From contig JBAZCN010000100.1 in assembly GCA_041655035.1 (NCBI GenBank), positions 1 to 12,532 on the forward strand: a stretch of DNA of 12,532 bases, given 5' to 3'. Of this stretch, positions 6,588 to 12,532 are shown piece after piece. The stretch comes from NAT127 sp041655035 (lineage in GTDB: Bacteria > Pseudomonadota > Gammaproteobacteria > Pseudomonadales > Porticoccaceae). How positions within the stretch are numbered: position 1 is the stretch's first letter; every line of letters begins with the position of its first letter. Both the position numbers and the translations under genes were made by a program. Below the pieces are notes generated by a model that had not been told where the DNA came from, ran no database searches, and worked only from the letters and a program-made list of their open reading frames with translations.

Positions 6588-8324
6588 TCACCGATAGGGG
6601 GGCGATGCGCCCCGCCGCTTTGCTTCGTGCTTTGCTTCGGCGGCAAGGGCCGCCACGTCATGATGGGAACGGCAGGCCCCGGCATCGGGGTTTACCACGC
6701 CAACGGCCAGGGATAACAGGGCAAGTCCCGCCTGCCACCCTCCGCGATCGAGCCGGGGCAGGCCTCCGGCAGCCAAATCTTCGGCGGAGTAGAGCGTCCT
6801 GCTCTGACGGGCAAAGTGCTCGACGATGGCGTCACATTTGTCCCGCCAGTCCTCGTCCCGGAACAGCACCACGAAATCATCGCCACCGATATGGCCAATA
6901 AAATCCAGCCCCTGGCCGGTCTCGGCAAGAATGACGGCGGCGAGGCAATTGATCACCTCGTCCCCGCGGCTGTACCCATAGTGGTCGTTGAATGGCTTGA
7001 AGTCATTGATATCGATATAGGCGAGATGAAAATCACAGATGCCGCGCAACAGCTCGTCGATCTGTTCATAAATGGGCACATTGCCCGGCAGCTGGGTCAG
7101 TGGATTGCTGTAACGGGCGTTGCGGATGCGTATGTCGGTCAGGTGCTTGAGCAGCGCCGAGGTCCGCCCCACCCCGGCGTAACGACCCTCCCGGGTAATG
7201 ATGAAATCCAGGTTCATATCCCATTCATCGCTGTCGGTGATACGCCTCGACACCTCGTGGAGCGGTGTCTGGCAATCCACGATCAGCGGGGCCCTATCCG
7301 CGTAGAGAACGATGGGTTTGCGCCAATTGAGGTCGTAGGAATAGCGGGCCGAAAAGCGCTCCATCAGCTGCTTGCGGCTGACGATCCCCACTGGCACGCC
7401 CTCTTCGACCACCGGCAGGGAATTGATGCCCGGATTCTTGCGAAACAGCTGGTTGACCTGATCCGCGTGGGTATCCGAGCGCAACGGCGCCACCTTGGTC
7501 ATGATTGCTTCGACAGTCTCCGCGAGGCGCGTCAGGGTAGCGGGAGGACGCACTTTGCGGGCCACGTCGCTGAAGCTGGTGCGCGGCACCGATTCCGGGC
7601 GGTGCAGCAGGTATCCCTGACCGTAACGGATGTGCAGGGCGCGCAGGGTCGCCAGTTCTTCCTGCCATTCGATACCCTCGGCGATCACCCGGCACCCGAG
7701 GCCGCGGGCGATTTCCGAAATGGAGCGGACAAATTCCCGTTTTACTCCGTCGCGATCGATGGCGGTGATGAAGTGGCGGTCGAGCTTGACGAAATCAGGG
7801 CGCACCAGGGACCAGGTTTTGAGCCCTGAATAACCGGCGCCGAGATCATCGAGGGCCACCTCCAGCCCCGCGCCCCGGGCGCGGTTCACCGAGTCGCCAA
7901 TGGCCTCGATATCCTCGAACGGGTATTGCTCGGAGATTTCCAGCACCACCCGGCCCCGCTCCGCCGCCAGGGGTGAACCGGCCATCAATTCACCGACCAT
8001 TCTCAGGCTGCCGGGCGTGGTGTTGAGAAACAGTTTGCCGGGCAGGCCAAGGGCATGAAAGCGACGGATGGCCTTGGTCAGGCAAAAATTGTTGAGCTCT
8101 TCCAGCCGGTGACAACACCGGGCGGCGTGAAACAGTTCCTCCGGGCCGGCGAACGGACTGTCCCCGACACAGCGAGCCAGGGCCTCGTAACCCAGCACCC
8201 CGCCGTCGGCCAGGTCGAGGATCACCTGAAAATGTATGTCGAGTCGTTCGTCGGCCATCAGCCCCAGGACCAGCGACTCGGTATCGCGACAAACAGCGGA
8301 TAACCCGGGGTACATCCCGTTCAT
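6588..8324 (-). CDS. cyclic-di-GMP signalling protein, EAL-CBS-GGDEF
   Basis: This is a cytoplasmic protein of 578 residues with the reversed domain order EAL (about 20-250), CBS pair (about 265-395) and GGDEF (about 405-575). The EAL domain keeps all expected catalytic and metal residues: E47 in GYEALAR, N101, E129 in LEISE, D159-D160 in DDLGAGYSG, K180 in DFVKLDR, E216 in AEGIE and Q236 in YGQGYLL. An active c-di-GMP phosphodiesterase is therefore likely. The GGDEF signature is GGDDF (480-484), with the upstream YIDINDFKPFNDHYG and RGDE helix intact. The inhibitory I-site RxxD is broken (Q471 in place of Arg, D474 kept). The CBS pair may sense adenine nucleotides. The start is uncertain: ATG 8324 has GGAG about 6 bases upstream, ATG 8351 has GGAGG touching it, and the frame stays open to 8549. 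Confidence 0.9.
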   Translation of the reverse strand: MNGMYPGLSAVCRDTESLVLGLMADERLDIHFQVILDLADGGVLGYEALARCVGDSPFAGPEELFHAARCCHRLEELNNFCLTKAIRRFHALGLPGKLFLNTTPGSLRMVGELMAGSPLAAERGRVVLEISEQYPFEDIEAIGDSVNRARGAGLEVALDDLGAGYSGLKTWSLVRPDFVKLDRHFITAIDRDGVKREFVRSISEIARGLGCRVIAEGIEWQEELATLRALHIRYGQGYLLHRPESVPRTSFSDVARKVRPPATLTRLAETVEAIMTKVAPLRSDTHADQVNQLFRKNPGINSLPVVEEGVPVGIVSRKQLMERFSARYSYDLNWRKPIVLYADRAPLIVDCQTPLHEVSRRITDSDEWDMNLDFIITREGRYAGVGRTSALLKHLTDIRIRNARYSNPLTQLPGNVPIYEQIDELLRGICDFHLAYIDINDFKPFNDHYGYSRGDEVINCLAAVILAETGQGLDFIGHIGGDDFVVLFRDEDWRDKCDAIVEHFARQSRTLYSAEDLAAGGLPRLDRGGWQAGLALLSLAVGVVNPDAGACRSHHDVAALAAEAKHEAKRRGASPPYR

Positions 8325-8395
8325 ACAGGCTCCGGACAGGCCATTGATCATCCTCCACCGAGTTGCCGGCTGACAATAGAGATCGGTGACAGTGA

Positions 8396-8428
8396 CAGCC
8401 ACCGCCCCGACCTTGTGGGGCGTGGCTG
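8396..8428 (-). promoter_or_regulatory. strong hairpin in the probable leader of the EAL-CBS-GGDEF gene
   Basis: The arms around CAGCCACCGCCCC (8396-8408) and GGGGCGTGGCTG (8417-8428) pair over about 12 bp with a single bulged C, closing an 8-base loop. It lies 45-105 bases upstream of the possible starts at 8351 and 8324, so if transcribed it would sit in the 5' leader. The lack of a following T run argues against a simple terminator. Confidence 0.4.
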
Positions 8429-8645
8429 GCGATCTCAGTGCATCGTGCGTCGATGGTAGAGACCCTGGATGACAGATATGTGTCCTGCCAGACCTCGGCG
8501 CGGATACTAACATCACAGGTCCGGGACCATGGACACCGCTGGTGAACATTACGGTCGCCGGTCGTGAATTCTTCCCTCCGGGGAGCCCGCGGTCCGCCGC
8601 AGTCGGGCCAGCGCTGAGAATGCCCCCGCCTCCGTGGCGCTGCGG

Positions 8646-8674
8646 TTCCCAGCGGGATGTTCGGGGGCCATAAT
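8646..8674 (+). promoter_or_regulatory. candidate sigma70 promoter for the RDD gene, with overlapping inverted repeat
   Basis: A -35-like TTCCCA (8646-8651, 4 of 6) and a -10-like CATAAT (8669-8674, 5 of 6) are 17 bases apart, with an expected start near 8681. The -10 is embedded in an inverted repeat, GGGGGCC (8663-8669) and GGCCCCC (8679-8685), which could be an operator or a hairpin at the start of the message. Confidence 0.4.
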
Positions 8675-8746
8675 AGCCGGCCCCCCTGACAGGAAGGGAA
8701 TTCGGCCCGACGACGCAGCCCGGGCGCCGCCACCCATGGAGGACCT

Positions 8747-9175
8747 ATGCACTATTCCGGTTTCTGGAGACGCTTTTTTGCCTTTCTCGTCGACACCGTG
8801 ATTACCGTCGTGGCGGGGATGGCGCTCGGCCTGATGTTGGGCGTCGTGATGGCGGTGACCGCGCCCTTCGACCGGTTGGGCGTGGCGAAAGCCCTGGCCA
8901 ATCTCAGCGGCTTTTTGCTCGGCTGGCTGTATTTCGCCGGAATGGAGAGTTCCGTCGCCCAGGCCACCCTGGGCAAGCAGCTACTCGGTATGCGTGTCAC
9001 CGATCTCGACGGCAATCCCATCGGCTTCGGCCGCGCCAGCGGGCGCTATTTTGCCAAGATCCTGTCCAGCCTGATTCTGTTGATCGGCTACCTGATGGCG
9101 GCCTTCACCTCAAAAAAACAGGGACTGCACGACATCCTGGCGGGTTGTCTGGTGGTCAACGGCCGGGCGAGGTAA
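8747..9175 (+). CDS. RDD family membrane protein
   Basis: This 142-residue inner-membrane protein of the RDD family starts with the RxxAFLVDT motif (R9 to D16), followed by a first long helix (about 14-42). A second helix (about 50-66) leads to TLGKQLLGMRVTDLDG (about 74-89), the most conserved stretch of the family. A third helix follows at about 106-122 and the typical end SKKQGLHDILAGCLVV. GGAGG lies about 5 bases before the ATG. The gene stands alone and is convergent with the CBS gene. RDD proteins are of mostly unknown function; some have been linked to Na+/H+ exchange, but that cannot be claimed here. Confidence 0.93.
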   Translation: MHYSGFWRRFFAFLVDTVITVVAGMALGLMLGVVMAVTAPFDRLGVAKALANLSGFLLGWLYFAGMESSVAQATLGKQLLGMRVTDLDGNPIGFGRASGRYFAKILSSLILLIGYLMAAFTSKKQGLHDILAGCLVVNGRAR

Positions 9176-9232
9176 GCGCACCGCCCGTTGCCACCCGACG
9201 CCCGCAGTTTATTCGGGACAGGCTGAGTCCCG

Positions 9233-9655
9233 CTACCGCAATCGTCCCTCGGAGGAACAGGCCAGCACTTCCTTGCGCAGTGTTCTCAGCACGTCGCCGC
9301 GGGTAATCAGCCCCACCAACTGGCCGTTGTCCACCACCGGGTAGACCTTGGGCTTGTCCCGCCCCATGCTCCGCGCCAGGTCGACCACCGAATCGTCGGG
9401 CTTGACGGTGAGGGGAGCGGGAGTCATGACATCATCCACCACCGGATTGCCTTCACAGAAGTAGCTGGTGGCGAGCATGCTCTGGATACAGTCCTGTTCG
9501 GAGACGAAGCCGACGACCCGCCCCTTCTCGTCGACTACCGGCATGCCCATCACATTGCTGGCCGCCATCTTTTCCACCACGTCCACCAGCGCCTCGCCGC
9601 AATGCACAGAGAGCGGGTTGGTGTGCATGACTTCCTTAACCGTATAGTCAGCCAT
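9233..9655 (-). CDS. CBS-pair protein
   Basis: This 140-residue cytoplasmic protein is made of just two CBS domains (about 7-62 and 76-130). CBS1 reads VKEVMHTNPLSVHCGEALVDVV, then GMPVVDEKGRVVGFVSEQD. CBS2 reads VDDVMTPAPLTVKPDDSVVDLA, then YPVVDNGQLVGLITRGDVLR. Such stand-alone pairs form Bateman modules that bind AMP, ATP or similar ligands and regulate partner proteins. AAGGAG sits 8 bases before the ATG. The C-terminal tail after about 132 is short and polar. No partner is fused, and the neighbours are the fusion gene upstream (142 bases away) and the RDD gene in opposite orientation. A weak hairpin at 9214-9232 lies just past its stop. Confidence 0.93.
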   Translation of the reverse strand: MADYTVKEVMHTNPLSVHCGEALVDVVEKMAASNVMGMPVVDEKGRVVGFVSEQDCIQSMLATSYFCEGNPVVDDVMTPAPLTVKPDDSVVDLARSMGRDKPKVYPVVDNGQLVGLITRGDVLRTLRKEVLACSSEGRLR

Positions 9656-9764
9656 AGGGATTCTCCTTATTGATCCACAGAGCCAAGCTTAATACTTCCT
9701 GAGTGACAGCGCTAATGGGCCGCCAGGAGAAGAGCGATTGGCTCTGGCTATGGGAAAGGGGACG

Positions 9765-9784
9765 CGCCCGGACCCGGCCGGGCG
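9765..9784 (-). terminator. possible terminator hairpin after the carbonic anhydrase-PpnP gene
   Basis: CGCCCGG (9765-9771) and CCGGGCG (9778-9784) form a perfect 7-bp GC stem with a 6-base loop, 14 bases past the fusion gene's stop on the minus strand. The following bases are CG then C-rich with only three T, so it is not a textbook rho-independent terminator. Confidence 0.35.
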
Positions 9785-9797
9785 AAAACAGCAGCGA

Positions 9798-10850
9798 TCA
9801 GAGGTACGAGCAGACGTAGTCGGTAATGTGCTGGACGGCGACCTGGAATTTGACGTTGGCCGGGACCTCGAAAGACTGTCCGCCACGGATTTCCTCCCAC
9901 TCGTCGGAGCCCGGCAGCTTCACCAGCAGGAAGCCCGAGGTGATTTCCATGCGCTCGGCCTGGCCGGTGCCGAATTCGTATTCACCGGGGAGCATGATGC
10001 CGAGGGTTTTGGTGGTGCCATCGGCAAAGGTCAGGGTACGGCTGGTGACCTTGCCATCGAAATAGATATTGGCGGCCTTGTTGACAATCACATCGGTAAA
10101 AGTGTCCATGGAGCTCTCTGCGGCATAGGGGTTGAGGGAATGGTCCTTGCTGAAGACTTCGCGCACGGCTTTCTTGTAGGCGGGGTAGATACCGTCGGAG
10201 TGATTGACGCTCATACCCAGATCGCGGAGCAACCCGTCCTTGATGCTGTAGATCAGACTGTGGATGGTGACGTCCTGGCCGCGCGCCCAGGCATCCTCGA
10301 CCACGGTGGTCTGGCAGACGCTCAGCACCTGCTCGATGACGTTGAGTTCACAGACGCGATCGAACAGCACCTGGGGATCGTCGATGCCCTGCAACTCCTT
10401 GTAGTGCTTGTGCTGGGCATCCTGCACATGGCGCAGCCAATTGTCGATCAGGCCGAGTTTCTCGTTGAGCAGCGCGGCCTTGACGCCGCCGCATCCGTAG
10501 TGGCCGACCACCATGACGTGGCGGACCTTGAGGTAGTCGACCGCATACTGGAGCACCGACAGGCAGTTGAGGTCGGAGGGCACCACCACATTGGCGACGT
10601 TGCGGTGAACGAACATCTCTCCCGGCAACAGCCCGACGATTTCGTTGGCCGGCACCCTGCTGTCGGCGCAGCCGATCCACAGGTATTCGGGATTCTGCTG
10701 GTTCGACAGCTTGACGAAGAAATCGGGAGTTTGTTTGGTGATCGCGCGCACCCAGGCACGATTGTTGTCGAAAAGACCTTTCAGCGTGGCCTCCAGTGCA
10801 GACGGGATAAAAAGAGGCGTAAGAGTAGACCGATTCCTGATCGAGATCAA
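9798..10850 (-). CDS. fusion of beta-carbonic anhydrase and pyrimidine/purine nucleoside phosphorylase (PpnP)
   Basis: One open frame of up to 350 residues joins two complete enzymes. Residues about 22-245 form a Can-type beta-carbonic anhydrase (CO2 to bicarbonate) with zinc ligands C61, H117 and C120 plus the D63/R65 pair (CADSRVP, HYGCGG). It also carries the family stretches EMFVHRNVAN, LNCLSVLQYAVDYL and VTIHSLIYSIKDGLLRDL. Residues 248-350 form a PpnP (YaiE/DUF1255) cupin, which phosphorolyses nucleosides: YFDGKVTSRTL, GIMLPGEYEFGT, ISGFLL-type turn, FEVPANVKFQV and the YVCSYL end. The second part starts with its own Met248 and has stand-alone length (103 residues). The start is uncertain: the nominal TTG (10850) lies in an FNR-like box, and a CTG at 10784 has GGAGG 5 bases upstream and gives a normal Can N-terminus (328 residues). 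I recall these families as separate proteins. Confidence 0.9.
   Translation of the reverse strand: MISIRNRSTLTPLFIPSALEATLKGLFDNNRAWVRAITKQTPDFFVKLSNQQNPEYLWIGCADSRVPANEIVGLLPGEMFVHRNVANVVVPSDLNCLSVLQYAVDYLKVRHVMVVGHYGCGGVKAALLNEKLGLIDNWLRHVQDAQHKHYKELQGIDDPQVLFDRVCELNVIEQVLSVCQTTVVEDAWARGQDVTIHSLIYSIKDGLLRDLGMSVNHSDGIYPAYKKAVREVFSKDHSLNPYAAESSMDTFTDVIVNKAANIYFDGKVTSRTLTFADGTTKTLGIMLPGEYEFGTGQAERMEITSGFLLVKLPGSDEWEEIRGGQSFEVPANVKFQVAVQHITDYVCSYL
10837..10850 (-). promoter_or_regulatory. FNR/ANR-like box upstream of the carbonic anhydrase-PpnP gene
   Basis: On the minus strand TTGAT-CTCG-ATCAG matches the FNR/ANR consensus TTGAT-N4-ATCAA at 9 of 10 positions. A -10-like TTTTAT (10812-10807) follows, putting the box centre about 42-43 bases before a start near 10800, the class II activator distance. 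If real, transcription begins after the nominal TTG start, and the CTG at 10784 would be the likely start. Confidence 0.5.
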
Positions 10851-10902
10851 TTACCCGGGGCCCTTACCTTGGGGCCTGTCGCCGTTTCACCGGCGACCCA
10901 TA

Positions 10903-10950
10903 CGCCCTATGCTCTTCCATAGGTGCGCTGAGGAACGAAGCGCGCCGCAG
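10903..10950 (-). repeat. third, inverted and shortened copy of the hairpin repeat
   Basis: On the minus strand 10950-10922 matches 28 of 29 bases of copy B (3911-3939, from CTGCGG to GCGCACC). Its single change leaves a G-T pair in hairpin 1. Hairpin 2 is also kept but its loop shrinks from 21 to 6 bases: CCTATG (10906-10911), loop CTCTTC, CATAGG (10918-10923). It follows the efflux gene's stop by about 75 bases. Confidence 0.75.
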
Positions 10951-11024
10951 GGATGAAAAGGCTCTCTTTATTTATCATTCGATATCGAAACATCGACAGG
11001 CCCTCGGCCAGCTGGGCGGCCGCC

Positions 11025-12443
11025 TCAGCTCCCTCCCAGCGCCAGCACCAGCACCCCGTCGTTGACCAGCTGGCCGAGCCGCGCCTGGGCAAAGGCGAGT
11101 TCGGCATCGCGCCGCGACTGCTGGGCGTCGAGCCAGGTACGCAGATCGCTGGCGCCGGCCTGGTAGCGCACCTGATACATGCGCTCGACATCCTCGGCGG
11201 CGCGCAGTGAGCGCTCGGCCGCCGCCACCTGGGCGACGAGCTGCTGGCGGGCGGACAGCGCATTGTCCACCTCGCTGAGCGCGGTATAGAGCGTGCTGCG
11301 GAAATCATTGGCGGCGATCTCGTAGCCGGTGCCCGCCAGCTCGACATCCAATTGGCGTTCGCGCCAGTCGAGAAACGGCAGGCTGAGTCCCGCCCCCAGC
11401 GTGGCGACCGGGTTTTCCAGCACTTGGCCGAGAGAGGTGGCGCTGCTGCCGACGGCGCCGGTGAGTGTCAGCGCCGGATAATAACTCCGCGCAGTGGCGT
11501 CGATGGCGGCCAGCGCCTTGCGCAGACGCAGCTCCGCGGCGCGCAGATCGGGGCGCCGCCCCAGCAATTCCGATGGCAGGCCTTCGCGCACCGCGAGACT
11601 GGCCGCCGCGCCGAGATCGTGCGGCTCGTCGGCCAGCGGCCAGGGATTGCCATCGAGCAGCAGGGTGATGGCGTTGCGGGCCTCGACCCGCTGCTGGCGC
11701 AACTGGCTTTGCGCCACCCGCTGGCTGTCCAGGCTCTGTTCCGCCTCGCGCACCTCCAGCAGCGACACCGCCCCGGCATCGAACTGGACCTTCACCAGGG
11801 CCTCGATCTGGCGCAGGCGCTCCAGGTTCGCCTCGCCGGTGGCAATGCGCTGGTTGAGAAAGGCCAGCTGCCAGTACTGCCGGCAGGCCTCGGTGACCAG
11901 CAGCAGCGCGGTATTCTCCAGGTCCTCGGCGCTGGCGCTGGCCTCCCAGCCGGCGACATCCCGCTGGGCGCGCAGCCGCCCCCAGAGGTCGACCTCCCAA
12001 CCCAGGGAGACACTGACGCTGTTGCCGCGCCGCACCTCGTCACCGCGGTCGATGGCGCGACTGCCGCTGCTGCTGACCGAGCCGCTCGGCTGCGGCCACA
12101 GCGCATGGTCCGCCAGGCCCGCCTGCAACCGCGCCTGGCGCAACCGCAGGCCCGCGGCGGCCAGGTCGGTGTTCACCGTCAGCACCTGCGCCACCAGCCG
12201 GTCGAGGCGCGGATCGCCGAACCCCTGCCACCAGGGATCGGCGGCCACCGTGCGGGCCGGATGGTCGGCCGCCAGGCCCAGGGCCTCGACCGGCGCATTG
12301 ATCTGGGGGTCGCCCCGGCCGTAGGCGGCGGGCACCGCGACGCCGTTTACCTCGGGAACGGGTGTCGCACAGCCGGCCAGCCCGGCGGCCAGGACCAGGG
12401 CGAGGGCCAGGGGTAGCGGTTTCCTGAGTATCATTCCGGTCAT
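11025..12443 (-). CDS. NodT-type outer-membrane efflux lipoprotein (TolC family)
   Basis: This 472-residue outer-membrane factor of the RND/MacAB type belongs to the NodT lipoprotein subfamily. The signal ends in the lipobox LAGC (Cys25 from this start), followed by ATPVPEVNGVAVPAAY. DPWWQGFGDPRLDRLVAQVL is the typical start of the first repeat. Two OEP repeats follow, with markers WEVDLWGRLRAQRD, QRIATGEANLERLR, GLPSELLGRRPDLRAAE (a hallmark of this family), LGAGLSLPFLDWRERQ and RYQAGASDLRTWLDAQQS. It forms the exit duct through the outer membrane for a tripartite pump. The ATG at 12443 has GGGAG 8 bases upstream. An in-frame GTG at 12452 would give a GTGA overlap with the preceding permease gene and add three residues. 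It follows that permease directly, so it is its likely partner. Confidence 0.94.
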   Translation of the reverse strand: MTGMILRKPLPLALALVLAAGLAGCATPVPEVNGVAVPAAYGRGDPQINAPVEALGLAADHPARTVAADPWWQGFGDPRLDRLVAQVLTVNTDLAAAGLRLRQARLQAGLADHALWPQPSGSVSSSGSRAIDRGDEVRRGNSVSVSLGWEVDLWGRLRAQRDVAGWEASASAEDLENTALLLVTEACRQYWQLAFLNQRIATGEANLERLRQIEALVKVQFDAGAVSLLEVREAEQSLDSQRVAQSQLRQQRVEARNAITLLLDGNPWPLADEPHDLGAAASLAVREGLPSELLGRRPDLRAAELRLRKALAAIDATARSYYPALTLTGAVGSSATSLGQVLENPVATLGAGLSLPFLDWRERQLDVELAGTGYEIAANDFRSTLYTALSEVDNALSARQQLVAQVAAAERSLRAAEDVERMYQVRYQAGASDLRTWLDAQQSRRDAELAFAQARLGQLVNDGVLVLALGGS

Positions 12444-12448
12444 ATCGG

Positions 12449-12532
12449 TCACTCCCGCGCCAGCGCCTCCACCGGATCCAGCCGGGCGGCATTGCGCGCC
12501 GGCAGGAAGCCAAAGGCCACGCCGATCAGGGT
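12449..12532 (-). CDS. ABC transporter permease, C-terminal end (MacB/FtsX type), cut by window edge
   Basis: Only the last 27 codons are present. They read TLIGVAFGFLPARNAARLDP then VEALARE and stop. This is the last transmembrane helix and the strongly conserved P-A-x-x-A-A-x-L-D-P-x-E-A-L-R/A-x-E end of MacB/FtsX-like ABC exporters. The stop lies 5 bases before the ATG of the efflux lipoprotein gene, so the two are in one operon. A MacA-type adaptor would be expected beyond the window. The substrate is unknown. Confidence 0.85.
   Translation of the reverse strand, partial: TLIGVAFGFLPARNAARLDPVEALARE

Larger units (their letters stand above)
8325..8746. other. gene-free divergent gap between the EAL-CBS-GGDEF and RDD genes
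   Basis: About 420 bases hold no convincing gene. The minus-strand frame is open through part of it, but composition and lack of domain content argue against a longer EAL protein. Within it I see a strong leader hairpin (8396-8428), a candidate promoter for the RDD gene (8646-8674) and an inverted repeat around its -10 (8663-8685). I see no riboswitch consensus. Confidence 0.5.

Noticed and set aside
8325..8549. 75-residue N-terminal extension of the EAL-CBS-GGDEF protein
   Set aside because: The residues look random, with no helix, signal or domain, and the segment contains the strong hairpin expected of a leader.
8325..8560. c-di-GMP riboswitch before the EAL gene
   Set aside because: I looked for GEMM-I/II-like conserved blocks on the minus strand and saw none; only a plain hairpin is present.
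9214..9232. Hairpin CGGGAC/GTCCCG between the RDD and CBS genes as a shared terminator
   Set aside because: The stem is only 6 bp and has no T run on the plus side, so it is too weak to call as a terminator.
9738..10922. 394-codon plus-strand frame opposite the carbonic anhydrase-PpnP gene
   Set aside because: It mirrors clear catalytic motifs on the other strand; its own translation is rich in Asp, His and Gly with no family signal.
9219..11393. Shared 15-mer CAGGCTGAGTCCCGC at 9219-9233 and 11379-11393
   Set aside because: One copy lies inside the efflux coding sequence with ordinary codons, the flanks do not match, and chance is enough to explain it.
11352..12416. 354-codon plus-strand frame opposite the efflux lipoprotein gene
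   Set aside because: It is a mirror frame of a textbook NodT protein, so it was not called.

Overview
The window is G+C-rich bacterial chromosome with densely packed genes. The families point to a gammaproteobacterium: a YqjD/YqjE/YqjK-type trio, a Can-type beta-carbonic anhydrase, a PpnP (YaiE) domain, an M48/TPR lipoprotein and a MacB/NodT-type efflux unit. A marine or environmental lineage such as Halieaceae or other Cellvibrionales, or a Pseudomonas relative, is a reasonable guess but is not proven here. I see no tRNA, rRNA, CRISPR array, insertion sequence or phage gene. The content looks like ordinary chromosome.

Layout. 1-2002 (minus): a three-gene operon with touching or overlapping ends, encoding a small four-helix membrane protein, a secreted PQQ-dependent aldose dehydrogenase and a TonB-dependent receptor cut by the window edge. 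2161-3717 (plus): an M48 metalloprotease lipoprotein with TPR repeats. 3718-4046: a gene-free stretch with two near-identical 74-bp hairpin repeats and a terminator-like hairpin. 4047-5063 (minus): a YqjD-YqjE-YqjK-like membrane operon with overlapping genes. 5282-6565 (plus): a short-chain dehydrogenase and a DUF2784 membrane protein. 6588-8324 (minus): an EAL-CBS-GGDEF cyclic-di-GMP protein. 8747-9175 (plus): an RDD membrane protein. 9233-9655 (minus): a two-CBS-domain protein. 9798-10850 (minus): a carbonic anhydrase fused in frame to a nucleoside phosphorylase (PpnP) domain. 10903-10950: a third, inverted and shortened copy of the hairpin repeat. 11025-12532 (minus): a NodT-type outer-membrane efflux lipoprotein preceded by the last codons of a MacB/FtsX-type ABC permease.

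How the genes may work together. The first operon suggests periplasmic sugar oxidation, with the TonB receptor importing PQQ, a sugar or another ligand. The Yqj trio consists of small inner-membrane proteins, one of a ribosome-associated family. The last two genes form an export system. The most unusual items are the carbonic anhydrase-PpnP fusion, the FNR/ANR-like box lying exactly on that gene's nominal TTG start, and the dispersed repeat that can fold into two mutually exclusive hairpins.
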